From assembly GCF_003953935.1 (NCBI RefSeq), contig NZ_RXLQ01000014.1, positions 62,001-126,000 on the forward strand: 64,000 nt of DNA. Direction: 5' to 3'. The stretch comes from Massilia atriviolacea. Its GTDB lineage: Bacteria; Pseudomonadota; Gammaproteobacteria; Burkholderiales; Burkholderiaceae_D. This document shows positions 1 through 12,736 of this stretch, piece after piece. The translations under genes were made by a program, and so were the position numbers. Position 1 is the stretch's first letter; each line of letters starts with the position of its first letter. The notes beneath the pieces were generated by a model. It ran no database searches, was not told the origin of the DNA, and saw nothing but the letters and a program-made list of their open reading frames with translations.

Positions 1-1
1 G

Positions 2-592
2 CTGGGCTGGTGCACCTACGGCGTGGGCGACCATATGTCGCACTATAACGTCAACGCCAGCGTGCCGAAGACCTTGATCAGCCACCTGGTGCGCTGGGTG
101 GCCGAATCGGGCGTGATCGGCGGCAGCGGTTCGGACGTGCTGCTGCAGGTGCTGGCGACCGACATCAGCCCGGAACTGGTGCCTGGCAAGGCGGGCCAGG
201 ACAAGCCGGCGCAAAGCACCGAAAATTCGATCGGGCCGTACGAGCTGCAGGACTTCAACCTGTACTACATCCTGCGCTACGGCTTCGCGCCGTCGAAGGT
301 GGCGTTCCTGGCGTGGTCGGCCTGGAAGGACCGCGAGCAGGGCGCCTGGCCGGATGCCCTGCACGCCAGCCGCAACCAGTATGCGCTGGCCGACATCAAG
401 AAACACCTGGGCACCTTCGTGTACCGCTTCTTCAAGATCAGCCAGTTCAAGCGCTCGTGCGTGCCGAACGGGCCGAAGGTCGGCAATGGCGGCTCGCTCT
501 CGCCGCGCGGCGACTGGCGCGCGCCGAGCGACGCCGAGGCGGTCGTGTGGCAGGCCGACCTGGCGCGCATTCCGGATCAAGCCGGGAAATAG
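2..592 (+). CDS. nadE: NAD+ synthase, glutamine-dependent (C-terminal part)
   Basis: The reading frame is already open at the window edge, so the N-terminal amidase domain and the ATP-binding loop lie outside. The visible 196 residues match the C-terminal synthase portion of bacterial NAD+ synthases: [19 protein letters not shown], then an [12 protein letters not shown]-like stretch, [15 protein letters not shown], and a C-terminal [15 protein letters not shown] block. The enzyme amidates nicotinate adenine dinucleotide to NAD+ in the cytoplasm, using ATP and ammonia from glutamine. glnB follows 82 nt downstream on the same strand, an arrangement common in betaproteobacteria. The assignment is firm; only the start is missing. 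Confidence 0.9.
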   Translation: MGWCTYGVGDHMSHYNVNASVPKTLISHLVRWVAESGVIGGSGSDVLLQVLATDISPELVPGKAGQDKPAQSTENSIGPYELQDFNLYYILRYGFAPSKVAFLAWSAWKDREQGAWPDALHASRNQYALADIKKHLGTFVYRFFKISQFKRSCVPNGPKVGNGGSLSPRGDWRAPSDAEAVVWQADLARIPDQAGK

Positions 593-626
593 CGCTGCCT
601 GTGGCGCGGCCGGTCGTTTAGAATAG

Positions 627-1013
<387 letters not shown>

Positions 1014-1037
1014 GTCTGCACGACAACTCATTTCCTG

Positions 1038-1075
1038 GCCGGGGTCAGGCCCCGGCTGGGCAGCCGCAGGGCTGC
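1038..1075. terminator. Tandem GC-rich hairpins between convergent genes
   Basis: Two consecutive stem-loops sit between glnB and the converging TRIC gene. The first has a 7-bp stem (GCCGGGG 1038-1044 with CCCCGGC 1050-1056). The second has a 6-bp stem (GCAGCC 1060-1065 with GGCTGC 1070-1075). Neither is followed by a T tract, so a role in termination or 3'-end protection is inferred from position and symmetry only. Confidence 0.35.
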
Positions 1076-1092
1076 GCGCCGGTCCGGACGCG

Positions 1093-1701
1093 TCAGGAAC
1101 GCCCCATGCGCATGTCGAATTTCCAGGTCAGCAGGCGCAGCGCGCTGATCGTCGTGGCGCTGGTCCACAGCGCCAGGTCGGGATCGGCGCCGAATTTGCG
1201 CATCAACAGGTACATCCAGCTGCCGATAAACGCGCAGATCGCGTAAGGTTTTCCGTCGCGGAACACCATCGGTACTTCGTTACACACGATATCGCGCAGC
1301 ACGCCACCGAAAATCCCGGTAATCACGCCCATCATCGAGGCGATGAAGATCGGCATGTGCGCTTCCAGCGCCGAGGCGACCCCGGCAATCGAGAACAGTC
1401 CCAGCCCCACCGCGTCGGCCACTACGATCAGCCGTTCCGAGACGATCTGGCGCAGGGTGCGGATCAGCGGCGCGGCCATCAGCGCCAGCACGAAGATGAG
1501 AATCGCGTATTCCTGGTGCGTCACCCAGAACAGCGGGCGCCGGTCCAGCAGGATGTCGCGCAGGGTGCCGCCGCCGAACGCGGTGATGAAGGCCACGGTG
1601 AATACGCCGACCAGATCCATGCGCTTGCGCCGCGCTTCGATGAAGCCGGAGAAAGCGCCGACCAGGATCGCCATGATTTCGATGAGCGTAATGAGGGTCA
1701 T
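1093..1701 (-). CDS. TRIC-type (YadS/UPF0126) membrane channel
   Basis: This is a roughly 202-residue hydrophobic protein with about seven membrane segments and two copies of a Gly-Gly-x-Leu-Arg-Asp signature: GGGTLRDILLDRRP in the first half and GGVLRDIVCNEVP in the second. This internal duplication is the hallmark of the UPF0126/TRIC family, whose prokaryotic members form homotrimeric cation channels. A GTG at 1710 could add three residues; I prefer the ATG at 1701, though no clear ribosome binding site decides it. It converges on glnB, and its physiological role here is unknown. Confidence 0.8.
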   Translation of the reverse strand: MTLITLIEIMAILVGAFSGFIEARRKRMDLVGVFTVAFITAFGGGTLRDILLDRRPLFWVTHQEYAILIFVLALMAAPLIRTLRQIVSERLIVVADAVGLGLFSIAGVASALEAHMPIFIASMMGVITGIFGGVLRDIVCNEVPMVFRDGKPYAICAFIGSWMYLLMRKFGADPDLALWTSATTISALRLLTWKFDMRMGRS

Positions 1702-1810
1702 GCGGTGCACTGTACTGTGGCGAATATTGCTAGCCTAACATGCGCTCGGCATGATGGACAGTGCAAGCGTTGCGCCCGCGGAAATGCCGGGCGCGAATGT
1801 GCGGAACGGG

Positions 1811-2476
1811 CTAGGTGCCGATGGCCGATTTGAGCAGGACGATCAGGGCGCCATGGCTGCGTCCGTCCACATTGGCGGCGCAGAAGGCGATGACTTCCTC
1901 CTTCTGCTCCAGCCAGCTGTGCACCATCGAACGCAGCACCGGCTCGCCGCCGGCCGAGCCGAGGCCCTTGCCATGGATGACGCACACGCAGCGCAGCTTG
2001 CGCTTGCCGGCCTTGTGCAGGAAGTCGCCGATGGCCTCGCGCGCGCCATCGCGGCGCAAGCCGTGCAGATCGAGCTCGTCCTGCACCGGCCAGTAGCCTT
2101 TGCGCAGCTTGCGCACCACGTCCGAACCGATCCCGGCGCGCGAAAAACTCAGGCTGGGATCGTCTTCGAGCAGGTGATCGACTTCGAACTGGTCCGACAG
2201 CGACTCGCGCAGCACCGCCGCGTCGTCCTCGGCCTGGGTGCGGAACACCTTGGCCGGCTTGACCTTGAGGTTGATGCCGGGCGGGGCGTTGGGCACGAAA
2301 CGGTTCGATTCGGGCATCTTCTTGACGCCGCCGATGGCGCTCTTGAACAGGCTGGCCTCCTGGATGGCCACCCGCTCGCGTTCTTCGCGCTCGGCTTTCT
2401 CGCGCGCGCGCGCTTCATCCTGGCCCTTGAGCTGTTCGCGCAAGGATTTCAGGTCGGAAAAGTCTTTCATCGGCAT
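1811..2476 (-). CDS. Smr-domain protein
   Basis: This 221-residue soluble protein has a charged, Arg/Glu-rich coiled N-terminus (about residues 10-40), a linker, and a C-terminal Smr (small MutS-related) domain at about residues 135-220. The domain shows LDLHGLRRDGAREAI followed by VIHGKGLGS and PVLRSMVHSWL, the usual DxH and HGxG core. Smr domains are DNA or RNA endonucleases or binders. It is downstream of trxB with an 18-nt gap and is probably co-transcribed. The domain is clear; the substrate cannot be told. Confidence 0.82.
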   Translation of the reverse strand: MPMKDFSDLKSLREQLKGQDEARAREKAEREERERVAIQEASLFKSAIGGVKKMPESNRFVPNAPPGINLKVKPAKVFRTQAEDDAAVLRESLSDQFEVDHLLEDDPSLSFSRAGIGSDVVRKLRKGYWPVQDELDLHGLRRDGAREAIGDFLHKAGKRKLRCVCVIHGKGLGSAGGEPVLRSMVHSWLEQKEEVIAFCAANVDGRSHGALIVLLKSAIGT

Positions 2477-2494
2477 CGCTGTACTCTGCTTATA

Positions 2495-3508
<1,014 letters not shown>

Positions 3509-3670
3509 TCAAGGGGCGCAAAAATTCAATTGCGCACCCTCGATTATAGTCCATGATGCGAGCTGGCATGAATCATGGGCCCGCCGCCCTCCGGATCGCT
3601 TAGAATGGGCGCATCGCCAACATCGTAATGCACGCATCGCCAACAGGCTGCAGCACTGTAAGCAACAAGA

Positions 3671-6136
3671 ATGACAAAGACAAGCCAATCCTCCAACGCC
3701 AGTTACACCCGAAAGCCGGTCGTGCGGCAGCCCCTGCCTAACCGCGTGGTGCGCCTGCTCTCCGAGGCGCGCTGGATCGCGCTGGCCGTGGTGTTCCTGT
3801 ACTTCGTCATGATCCTGCTCAGCTATAACAAGGGCGACCCGGGCTGGTCGCACGAGGTGCAGGTGTCCCAGGTGAGCAACCTGGGCGGGCGCGCGGGCGC
3901 CTACCTGGCCGATCTGCTGCTGTTCATCTTCGGCTTTTCGGCCTGGTGGTGGTGCATCTGTTTCCTGCGCATTCTCTGGAAGGGCTATCGCTCGCTGAAT
4001 CAAAAACTGGAACCGGCAACAGAAGATGATCCGGAGCATCAACAGGAAGCCGTCATCCGCTGGCTCGGCTTCGCGGTGTTGTTCGTCGGCAGCCTCGGGC
4101 TGGAATTCCTGCGCATGTGGTCGCTTGCGGTGCAACTGCCGCGCGCGCCGGGCGGGGTGCTGGGCCAGCTGATCGGCCACGCCGCCCATGCGGCCTTCGG
4201 CTTCACCGGCGCCACCCTGCTGCTGCTGTTGCTGTTCGGGCTGGGCTTCAGCCTGTTCTTCCATGTCTCGTGGCTGGGTGTGGCCGAGCGCATCGGCGGC
4301 GCCATCGAAAACGCGATCGACTGGTTCCGCCTGCGCTACCAGGACCGCGAAGACCGCAAGCAGGGCGAGGCGGCGGCGGTCAAGCGCGACGAGGTGGTGG
4401 TGCACGAGCGCGCCAAGCATGTGGAAAAGCATGTGGCGGCGCCGCCGGTCCGGATCGAACCGCAGGTCATGGAAGTGGCCCTGTCGGAACGCGCGCTGAA
4501 GGAAAAGCTGCTCGACAAGCCGTTCGACAAACCGTTCGACAGGCCGCTGGACGCGCCGGCGCCGCGGCCGGCCGAAAGCGAACTCAAGATTAAGATCGAG
4601 AAGCAGCCCGAACGGCAGGCGCCGCTGTTCCGCGACTTGCCGGGCGACTCCTCGCTGCCGCCGCTGTCGCTGCTCGACGACGCGCCGCAAGTGCAGGAAA
4701 CGGTGTCGATCGACACCCTGGAATTCACCAGCCGCCTGATCGAAAAGAAACTCTCGGACTTCGGCGTCGATGCCAAGGTGGTGGCGGCCTATCCGGGGCC
4801 GGTGGTGACGCGCTACGAAATCGAGCCGGCCACGGGCGTCAAGGGCAGCCAGATCGTCGGCCTGGCGCGCGACCTGGCGCGTTCGCTGTCGCTGACCTCG
4901 ATCCGCGTGGTCGAAACGATTCCCGGCAAGAATTACATGGCGCTGGAGTTGCCTAACCCCAAGCGCCAGATCGTGCGCCTGACCGAAATCGTCGGCTCCA
5001 AGATCTACAACGACAGCGCCTCGCAGCTGACCGTGGCGCTGGGCAAGGATATCGCCGGCAAGGCCGTCATCGCCGACCTGGCCAAGATGCCGCACCTGCT
5101 GGTGGCCGGCACCACCGGTTCGGGTAAATCGGTGGGCATCAACGCCACCATCCTGTCGCTGCTGTACAAATCCGACCCGGCCGACGTGCGCATGATCCTG
5201 ATCGATCCGAAGATGCTGGAAATGTCGGTCTACGAAGGCATCCCGCACCTGCTGGCGCCGGTGGTGACCGACATGCGCCAGGCCGGCCATGCGCTGAACT
5301 GGGCGGTCAACGAGATGGAGCGCCGCTACAAGCTGATGAGCAAGCTGGGCGTGCGCAACCTGGCCGGCTACAACGCCAAGATCGCCGAGGCGGCCAAGCG
5401 CGAGGAACATATTCCGAATCCGTTCAGCATCACGCCCGATTCGCCGGAACCGCTGGAAAAACTGCCGACCATCGTCATCATCATCGACGAGCTGGCCGAC
5501 CTGATGATGGTGGTCGGCAAAAAGGTCGAGGAATTGATCGCCCGTATCGCGCAGAAGGCGCGCGCGGCCGGCCTGCACCTGATCCTGGCGACGCAGCGCC
5601 CGTCGGTCGATGTGATTACCGGCCTGATCAAGGCGAACATCCCGACCCGGATCGCCTTCCAGGTCTCGTCCAAGATCGATTCGCGCACCATTCTCGACCA
5701 GATGGGCGCGGAAGCGCTGCTGGGCATGGGCGATATGTTGTACATGCCGCCGGGAACCGGTTTGCCGGTGCGGGTGCACGGCGCCTTTGTCTCCGACGAG
5801 GAAGTGCACCGGGTGGTGGCCCACCTCAAGCTGTCGGGCGAACCGAACTATATTGAGGGCATCCTCGAAGGCGGCACGCTCGACGGCGAGGGCGGCGGCG
5901 CGGAAGGCGGCGCGGCGGGCGAGGGCAGCGGCGAGGCCGATCCGATGTACGACCAGGCGGTGCAGGTGGTGCTCAAGAACCGGCGCGCGTCCATTTCGCT
6001 GGTGCAGCGTCACTTGCGCATTGGCTACAATCGCGCGGCGCGCCTGCTGGAACAGATGGAAAACAGCGGCGTTGTATCGCCGATGCAATCGAACGGCAAC
6101 CGCGACATCCTGGTCCCGGCTGCCAGCGCAGAATAA
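3671..6136 (+). CDS. ftsK: FtsK/SpoIIIE DNA translocase
   Basis: This 821-residue protein has four or so N-terminal membrane segments (about residues 35-210) that anchor it at the division septum. A short charged linker follows, then a RecA-like motor with Walker A GTTGSGKS near residue 480 and a Walker B region [13 protein letters not shown] near 600. A C-terminal winged-helix gamma domain (about 757-815, ending in [17 protein letters not shown]) reads chromosome polarity sequences in this family. It moves sister chromosomes apart and activates XerCD at dif. The linker is much shorter than in Escherichia coli FtsK, as is usual for this group. lolA follows after 96 nt. Confidence 0.95.
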   Translation: MTKTSQSSNASYTRKPVVRQPLPNRVVRLLSEARWIALAVVFLYFVMILLSYNKGDPGWSHEVQVSQVSNLGGRAGAYLADLLLFIFGFSAWWWCICFLRILWKGYRSLNQKLEPATEDDPEHQQEAVIRWLGFAVLFVGSLGLEFLRMWSLAVQLPRAPGGVLGQLIGHAAHAAFGFTGATLLLLLLFGLGFSLFFHVSWLGVAERIGGAIENAIDWFRLRYQDREDRKQGEAAAVKRDEVVVHERAKHVEKHVAAPPVRIEPQVMEVALSERALKEKLLDKPFDKPFDRPLDAPAPRPAESELKIKIEKQPERQAPLFRDLPGDSSLPPLSLLDDAPQVQETVSIDTLEFTSRLIEKKLSDFGVDAKVVAAYPGPVVTRYEIEPATGVKGSQIVGLARDLARSLSLTSIRVVETIPGKNYMALELPNPKRQIVRLTEIVGSKIYNDSASQLTVALGKDIAGKAVIADLAKMPHLLVAGTTGSGKSVGINATILSLLYKSDPADVRMILIDPKMLEMSVYEGIPHLLAPVVTDMRQAGHALNWAVNEMERRYKLMSKLGVRNLAGYNAKIAEAAKREEHIPNPFSITPDSPEPLEKLPTIVIIIDELADLMMVVGKKVEELIARIAQKARAAGLHLILATQRPSVDVITGLIKANIPTRIAFQVSSKIDSRTILDQMGAEALLGMGDMLYMPPGTGLPVRVHGAFVSDEEVHRVVAHLKLSGEPNYIEGILEGGTLDGEGGGAEGGAAGEGSGEADPMYDQAVQVVLKNRRASISLVQRHLRIGYNRAARLLEQMENSGVVSPMQSNGNRDILVPAASAE

Positions 6137-6232
6137 ACCGCCGCCTGTGCACCGGGAGGCCCGCTCGTCCGTTACAGGATGATCCGGCTCCCGGCACTGC
6201 TTTGCCCACGCGGCCTCATTGACAAGGACACT

Positions 6233-6865
6233 ATGCGATTTTTACCGAATAAAACGACGGCCGTGCTGGCCCTGAGCCTGGCGTGCGCCGGCATGGCCCA
6301 CGCCACCGCACTGGAGCAATTCAAGACCTTCGTCTCCGGCACCAAGGCCGCGCGCGGCGAGTTCACCCAGCGCCAGGTGAAGAAGGCCGACGCCGGCAAG
6401 GTGGCGGCGCCCTCGTCCGGCACCTTCGTGTTCGCCCGTCCGGGCAAGTTCATCTGGACCTACGTCAAGCCCTACGAGCAACTGTTGCAGGCCGACGGAG
6501 AGCAGCTGTATATCTACGACAAGGACCTGAACCAGGTCACCACCAGGAAGCTGGGCGATGCGCTCGGTTCCTCGCCGGCTGCGATCTTATTTGGCAGCAA
6601 CGACCTGGAAAAGAACTTCACCCTGAGCGAAGCCGGCACGCGCGACGGCCTCGAGTGGCTTAACGCCGCGCCCAAGGGCAAGGATTCGCAGTTCGAACAG
6701 ATCAGCATCGGATTGCGCAACGGCACGCCCGAAGCGATGGAGTTGCGCGACGCCTTCGGCCAGACCTCGGTGCTGGCCTTCAAGAAGTTCGAGAAAAATC
6801 CGCCCTTGACAGCGACCCAGTTCAAATTCGTCATTCCAAAAGGCGCCGACGTCGTCAATAACTGA
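6233..6865 (+). CDS. lolA: Outer-membrane lipoprotein carrier LolA
   Basis: This is a 210-residue precursor. Residues 1-24 form a Sec signal peptide ending AHA, followed by the LolA beta-barrel sequence: [37 protein letters not shown] and [15 protein letters not shown]. LolA ferries lipoproteins through the periplasm from LolCDE to LolB. The start at 6233 gives a proper signal peptide; an in-frame ATG at 6179 would add 18 unlike residues. The position between ftsK and rarA is conserved in betaproteobacteria. Confidence 0.93.
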   Translation: MRFLPNKTTAVLALSLACAGMAHATALEQFKTFVSGTKAARGEFTQRQVKKADAGKVAAPSSGTFVFARPGKFIWTYVKPYEQLLQADGEQLYIYDKDLNQVTTRKLGDALGSSPAAILFGSNDLEKNFTLSEAGTRDGLEWLNAAPKGKDSQFEQISIGLRNGTPEAMELRDAFGQTSVLAFKKFEKNPPLTATQFKFVIPKGADVVNN

Positions 6866-6889
6866 TCCATTTGCCCTCGCGGAGCTCAC

Positions 6890-7552
6890 TTGAACTGTCG
6901 AACAATCGCTACCGTACTGGCTGTGACGTTGATTTCTGGCACCACGATGGCGGACGCGCTGGCGCAGACGCGCGCGCCGGCGCCCGAGGCCGAGCGCCTG
7001 CCCTCGGCCTGCACCCGGGCCGACTGGCCGCCCGAAGCCAGGCGCTACGACCTGGAGGGCACTACCGTGCTCGACTACCGGATCAAGGACTGGCGCATCG
7101 CCGATGTGAAGGTGCGCAAGGCCAGCGGCTGGCCGATTCTCGATGCCGCCGCCGTGCGCGGCCTGCAAGCCTGCAAGCTGAAAACCGATACCGCGCAGCC
7201 ACGCGACAGCGCCGTGCGCTCGGTCGACATCGTCTGGGCCACGGCCGGCGGGCCGTCGGCGCGGCCCCAGCTGCGCCCCGACAGCTGCGCCGCCTCCGCG
7301 CAGTTTCCCGGCTTTATCCCGCTCGACCGCACGCCCACCGCCGCCGATGGCGTGCTGGTGCGCTTCCTGACCAATGGACGCGGCGAACCCTTCAACATCC
7401 GGCTCGAAGGCCGGGTCACCGACAACGAGCTGGCCGAGCAGATCCGGCAGTACGTGCACAGCTGCCGCTTCGTGGCGGCCAACGCGCCCGGACCGAAGAC
7501 CGATGCGCTGTTCGGACGGGTGTTGCTGGCGCCACACGCCGGCGGCAAATAA
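6890..7552 (+). CDS. Secreted protein with two TonB-C-like domains
   Basis: The 220-residue product has a signal peptide (cut near ALA-QTR, residue 25). It then has two regions that resemble the TonB C-terminal fold: one at about residues 45-105 (EGTTVLDYRIKDWRIADVKV with SGWPILDAAAVRGLQACK) and a weaker one at about 130-205. It has no TonB transmembrane anchor or proline-rich spacer, so it is not an ordinary TonB. I chose the rare TTG start at 6890 because GGAG is five nucleotides upstream and no ATG gives the signal peptide. It lies 24 nt after lolA and may be co-transcribed with it. Function is unknown. Confidence 0.6.
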   Translation: MNCRTIATVLAVTLISGTTMADALAQTRAPAPEAERLPSACTRADWPPEARRYDLEGTTVLDYRIKDWRIADVKVRKASGWPILDAAAVRGLQACKLKTDTAQPRDSAVRSVDIVWATAGGPSARPQLRPDSCAASAQFPGFIPLDRTPTAADGVLVRFLTNGRGEPFNIRLEGRVTDNELAEQIRQYVHSCRFVAANAPGPKTDALFGRVLLAPHAGGK

Positions 7553-7639
7553 TCGGGCATGCATATCTGGCAATATTGATTTCTCCGGTATATGATCGCC
7601 TGCCGGTCCCATCCGTGGCCGGGTCATCGGGAGACGTTC

Positions 7640-8026
7640 ATGAAACACTGGATTAGCCGCTGGTTGCTTGGCGTTGCATTTCTTCATACGCTGTTCGCTT
7701 TTGTCGTGCTCGGCCCCTTCATGCTGAAGATGCTGGGGGACGGCCTGTTCAATTCGGTCAAGACCGACACGACGGCCGGCGTGACCGCCTGGTTCTTCCT
7801 GTTCGGCGTGCTGCTGGTGCTGCTGGCGCTGCCGCTGCATGCGCTGGAAAAGGCTGGCATGGCGCTGCCCAAGTCGCTCGGCTGGGGCTTGTCCGGCATG
7901 GCCGTGCTGGGCGTGGTGCTGATGCCGGACTCGGGCTTCTGGCTGGTGTTTCCGCCGGCACTGGCGATCATGCTGGGGAAAACCGGCTTGCGCATCGATA
8001 GCGCCGCCGCGCAGGCGTCAAAATAA
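7640..8026 (+). CDS. Small four-helix membrane protein (DUF6463-like)
   Basis: This is a 128-residue protein with four predicted membrane helices: about residues 7-30, 50-72, 80-100 and 100-115. It begins MKHWISRWLLGVAFLHTLFA. The pattern resembles the DUF6463 family, but that is an impression I cannot test. GGAG at 7629-7632 fixes the start at 7640 rather than the in-frame ATG at 7592. No enzymatic motif is visible. It stands alone between the TonB-C-like gene and rarA. Confidence 0.6.
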   Translation: MKHWISRWLLGVAFLHTLFAFVVLGPFMLKMLGDGLFNSVKTDTTAGVTAWFFLFGVLLVLLALPLHALEKAGMALPKSLGWGLSGMAVLGVVLMPDSGFWLVFPPALAIMLGKTGLRIDSAAAQASK

Positions 8027-8129
8027 AGCTCGCGCGTCCGGGAACTGGCGCGCGGCGCGCGGGTCTTATCTTGAACGCCGATTCGCGCCATGCGCTAGAC
8101 TACGCGCTTCCAATACATGAAGACTTCGC

Positions 8130-9431
8130 ATGGACGATTTGTTCAAGACCGAACCCGCCGCGCCCCTCGCTGAAGCGCTGCGTCCGGCAACGATAGACGA
8201 GGTCATCGGCCAGAGCCATCTGCTGGGCGAGGGCAAGCCCCTGCGCCTCGTATTCAAGTCCGGCAAGCCGCATTCGATGATCCTGTGGGGCCCGCCCGGG
8301 GTCGGCAAGACCACCCTGGCGCGCCTGACGGCCAACGCCTTCGGCTGCGAATTCATCGCCCTGTCGGCCGTGCTGTCGGGCGTCAAGGATATCCGCGCCG
8401 CCATCGAACAGGCCGAGCATCACCTGGCGACCGGCAAGCACACGATCCTGTTCATCGACGAGATCCACCGCTTCAACAAATCGCAGCAGGACGCCTTGCT
8501 GCCGTTCGTCGAGTCCGGCCTGGTGACCCTGATCGGCGCCACCACCGAAAACCCCTCGTTCGAGGTCAATTCGGCGCTGCTGTCGCGCTCGCAGGTCTAT
8601 GTGCTCAAGGCCCTGAGCGACGCCGAACTGCTGCAGCTGCTCAAGCGCGCGCAAGAAAAGGTGCTGAACCGGCTGACGTTCGACGAGGTCGCCATCGCCA
8701 CCCTGATCGGTTACGCCGACGGCGACGCGCGCCGCTTCCTCAACCTGCTCGAACAGACCAAGACCTCGGCCGAGACCTCGGGCCTGACCCACATCACCGG
8801 CGAATTCGTCGACAACGCGCTGACCCTCAATTCGCGCCGCTTCGACAAGGGCGGCGACAATTTCTACGACCAGATTTCGGCGCTGCACAAATCGGTGCGC
8901 GGCTCGCATCCGGACGCGGCGCTGTACTGGCTGTGCCGCATGCTCGACGGCGGCGCCGATCCGCAATACCTGCTGCGCCGCATCGTGCGCATGGCGTGGG
9001 AAGATATCGGCATTGCCGACCCGCGCGCGATCCAGATCGCCAACGATGCGGCCGCCACCTACGAGCGGCTGGGCTCGCCGGAAGGCGAGCTGGCGCTGGG
9101 CCAGGCGGTCGTCTACCTGGCCATCGCGGCCAAGAGCAATGCCGGCTACAACGCCTACAACCGCGCCGTGGCCTTCGTCAAGAAGGACAAGTCGCGCGAG
9201 GTGCCGGTGCACCTGCGCAACGCGCCTACCAAGCTGATGAAAGAGCTCGGCTACGGCCACGAGTACCGCTACGCGCACGACGAACCGCATGCCTATGCGG
9301 CCGGCGAAACCTATCTGCCCGACGGCATGGCCGAGCCGCGCTGGTACGAGCCGGTGCCGCGCGGGATCGAAGCCAAGATCGCCGAAAAACTGGCCTGGCT
9401 GCGCGGGCTGGACGCCGACGCCGGCCAGTAA
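8130..9431 (+). CDS. rarA: Replication-associated recombination protein A
   Basis: This 433-residue AAA+ ATPase (RarA/MgsA, related to eukaryotic WRNIP1) has Walker [10 protein letters not shown] at residues 54-62, Walker [18 protein letters not shown] near 108, and sensor [13 protein letters not shown]. The C-terminal tetramerisation part includes [18 protein letters not shown] and [11 protein letters not shown]. It acts at stalled forks with SSB and RecA. Length and motif order are canonical. The lolA-rarA-serS neighbourhood is the usual betaproteobacterial one. Confidence 0.94.
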   Translation: MDDLFKTEPAAPLAEALRPATIDEVIGQSHLLGEGKPLRLVFKSGKPHSMILWGPPGVGKTTLARLTANAFGCEFIALSAVLSGVKDIRAAIEQAEHHLATGKHTILFIDEIHRFNKSQQDALLPFVESGLVTLIGATTENPSFEVNSALLSRSQVYVLKALSDAELLQLLKRAQEKVLNRLTFDEVAIATLIGYADGDARRFLNLLEQTKTSAETSGLTHITGEFVDNALTLNSRRFDKGGDNFYDQISALHKSVRGSHPDAALYWLCRMLDGGADPQYLLRRIVRMAWEDIGIADPRAIQIANDAAATYERLGSPEGELALGQAVVYLAIAAKSNAGYNAYNRAVAFVKKDKSREVPVHLRNAPTKLMKELGYGHEYRYAHDEPHAYAAGETYLPDGMAEPRWYEPVPRGIEAKIAEKLAWLRGLDADAGQ

Positions 9432-9612
9432 GGCCCGGCGCCGGCGCAGGCGGCCTGCAACGGCGGGCCGGCTTGCCTGCCGATCACAGGCCGTCGCGAT
9501 TTTGTGCGTCCTGTCCGGGATTTCCTGCGCTTCGTCGCAAGCCGCTGGAAGGGCAGGGAGCGAGTGGGTAAAGTCACACCATACCAACCCGCCTCACCCA
9601 CCGGAGAAGATC

Positions 9613-9813
9613 ATGAAAGTCCGCAAAAACCTCGAAGCCGTTTTCCTTGCCGCCACCGTCATGGTCAGCTTTGCCGCCTACGCCACCGCCGACGTACCGG
9701 TGCGCGCAAGTGCCGCGCCGGCCCGCGCCGCGGCTGTCGCCGACAGCGACATGACGGTCGTGGTGGTCAGCGCCAAGCGCCTCACGGCCGCCGAAAAAGC
9801 CGCGCAACAGTAA
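9613..9813 (+). CDS. Small exported protein of unknown function
   Basis: This 66-residue protein begins MKVRKNLEAVFLAATVMVSF, giving a clear Sec signal peptide with likely cleavage near ATA-DVP. It leaves a short Ala-rich mature peptide that contains MTVVVVSAKRLTAAEKAA. GGAG at 9602-9605 precedes the ATG. It resembles the many tiny periplasmic proteins of Oxalobacteraceae with no known role. I recognise no family. Confidence 0.5.
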   Translation: MKVRKNLEAVFLAATVMVSFAAYATADVPVRASAAPARAAAVADSDMTVVVVSAKRLTAAEKAAQQ

Positions 9814-9882
9814 GCCTGCGCAAGCACGCGCGAGCGAGCGCGCGCGGCGTCAGCTTGTTGATGCCATGTTTGCATTTTTGCA

Positions 9883-9905
9883 CTATGATAAAAGTCTTAT
9901 CATAG
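9883..9905. promoter_or_regulatory. Perfect 9-bp inverted repeat over a -10-like element and RBS
   Basis: CTATGATAA (9883-9891) and TTATCATAG (9897-9905) form a perfect dyad with a 5-bp centre. The left arm contains TATGAT, a -10-like hexamer. The right arm ends inside the AGGAG (9904-9908) that serves the DUF3053 gene starting at 9915. The placement suits a repressor operator; no regulator is identified. Confidence 0.45.
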
Positions 9906-9914
9906 GAGTCATTC

Positions 9915-10631
9915 ATGCCAACAGTAATGAATTTTTCACAACGTATCCTGTTGTGCTTCCTGGGCGCCATCCTTGCCCTCGGCGTTGCCGGCTGCGGTTC
10001 CGAGCCGAAGGAGCGCGCGGCGTTCATCAGCTTCCTGCAAACGCGCATCGTCGACAAGCCGGGCGTGCATGTGCCCACGCTGACTGCGGAAGAAGAAAAG
10101 TCGTTCGGCGACTACAGCAAGCATGTCGCCGTGATCGGCGACTACAACAAGACCATGGATGCCAAGCTGCAGCAGCCCTTGCGCGACATGGCGGGCAAGC
10201 GCATGCCGCGCACCATGGCCGACCTGCCGGCCTGGCGCAGCGACATGATCGACATGCGCAAGACCAGCGTGGCGCTGCGCAAGCTGATCGATACCGAACT
10301 GGCTGCGGCCGGCGCCAGACGCGTCGCGCTCAAGCAGCCCGACGACCTCAAAGCCGTGTACGACAAGGCCTATGCCCGTACCGTGACCGATCCGGCCACC
10401 AGCATCGTCGACATGCTGACCGCCATGGAAGGCATGATCGACAGCGCGGAAAAGCTGACGGCCTTCCTGGGCGCCCATCAGGGCCAGATCCGCTTCAACG
10501 GCGCCGTGGCCGAGGTCGACGATCAAAAAGTGCTGGATGAAATGAATGCGCTCATGAAGGACCTGAACGCCAGCAACGACAAGGTGGCGGCGGCGCAGCG
10601 CAAGCTGAACGCCACGGTCACCGGCAAATAA
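9915..10631 (+). CDS. DUF3053 lipoprotein
   Basis: This 238-residue protein has a lipoprotein signal (LGVAGCGSE, lipidated Cys at about residue 27). A helical DUF3053-type body follows, beginning EPKERAAFISFLQTRI and ending in a long amphipathic helix rich in Lys and Asn. It resembles enterobacterial YiaF. AGGAG at 9904-9908 supports the start at 9915. Function is unknown; location is an envelope membrane facing the periplasm. The dyad upstream suggests specific regulation. Confidence 0.75.
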   Translation: MPTVMNFSQRILLCFLGAILALGVAGCGSEPKERAAFISFLQTRIVDKPGVHVPTLTAEEEKSFGDYSKHVAVIGDYNKTMDAKLQQPLRDMAGKRMPRTMADLPAWRSDMIDMRKTSVALRKLIDTELAAAGARRVALKQPDDLKAVYDKAYARTVTDPATSIVDMLTAMEGMIDSAEKLTAFLGAHQGQIRFNGAVAEVDDQKVLDEMNALMKDLNASNDKVAAAQRKLNATVTGK

Positions 10632-10793
10632 AAGCGGGAGAGGCAAGTAAGGTCGACCCCGTCCCGACAGGTGCCATTGTGCGGGGAATCGGTTAAACTG
10701 CACGATGAACAACTAGCCAGTGCGCGTTGTGCAGGCCCGGGCCTGCCGCCTGGCTGCCTCATCAAGTGCATCGCCTTGGTTCGGGCGTTGTGA

Positions 10794-12212
<1,419 letters not shown>

Positions 12213-12221
12213 AAATAGGAC

Positions 12222-12249
12222 TTCCCTTTTTTTCTCAGGGTGCTATAAT
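12222..12249 (+). promoter_or_regulatory. Likely promoter of the tRNA-Ser array
   Basis: A perfect TATAAT lies at 12244-12249, 27 nt before the first tRNA. A weak -35 (TTCCCT, 12222-12227) sits 16 nt upstream. A short pyrimidine-rich and GC-rich stretch follows the -10. Confidence 0.5.
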
Positions 12250-12276
12250 TTTGCCTTCTCGCAGCAATGTGAGAAA

Positions 12277-12367
<91 letters not shown>

Positions 12368-12375
12368 GATGAAGG

Positions 12376-12407
12376 AAAAATCCCCTACTGCCAGGGGATT
12401 TTTTTTG
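12376..12407 (+). terminator. Intrinsic terminator after tRNA-Ser copy 1
   Basis: A stem of AATCCCC with GGGGATT around TACTGCCA is followed by eight T residues. It lies within the 139-bp repeated unit. Confidence 0.8.
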
Positions 12408-12415
12408 CAGTAGCA

Positions 12416-12506
<91 letters not shown>

Positions 12507-12514
12507 GATGAAGG

Positions 12515-12546
12515 AAAAATCCCCTACTGCCAGGGGATTTTTTTTG
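12515..12546 (+). terminator. Intrinsic terminator after tRNA-Ser copy 2
   Basis: This is the same hairpin and T tract as after copy 1, displaced by exactly 139 bp. Confidence 0.8.
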
Positions 12547-12554
12547 CAGTAGCA

Positions 12555-12645
<91 letters not shown>

Positions 12646-12655
12646 TATCAGGAAA

Positions 12656-12682
12656 AGAGCTCCCCCACGGGAGCTTTTTTTT
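12656..12682 (+). terminator. Final terminator of the tRNA array
   Basis: AGCTCCC and GGGAGCT enclose a CCAC loop and are followed by eight T residues. It differs in sequence from the two internal terminators. Confidence 0.8.
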
Positions 12683-12736
12683 CGTCCGCCGATTGCCGGA
12701 CGACGGCGCGTTACAATCCCTTTCCCGACCACCGTC

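Noticed and set aside
3509-6088. An 859-codon minus-strand frame
   Set aside because: It mirrors ftsK, whose domains and motifs are unmistakable on the plus strand; the mirror product is Gln/Arg/His-rich noise.
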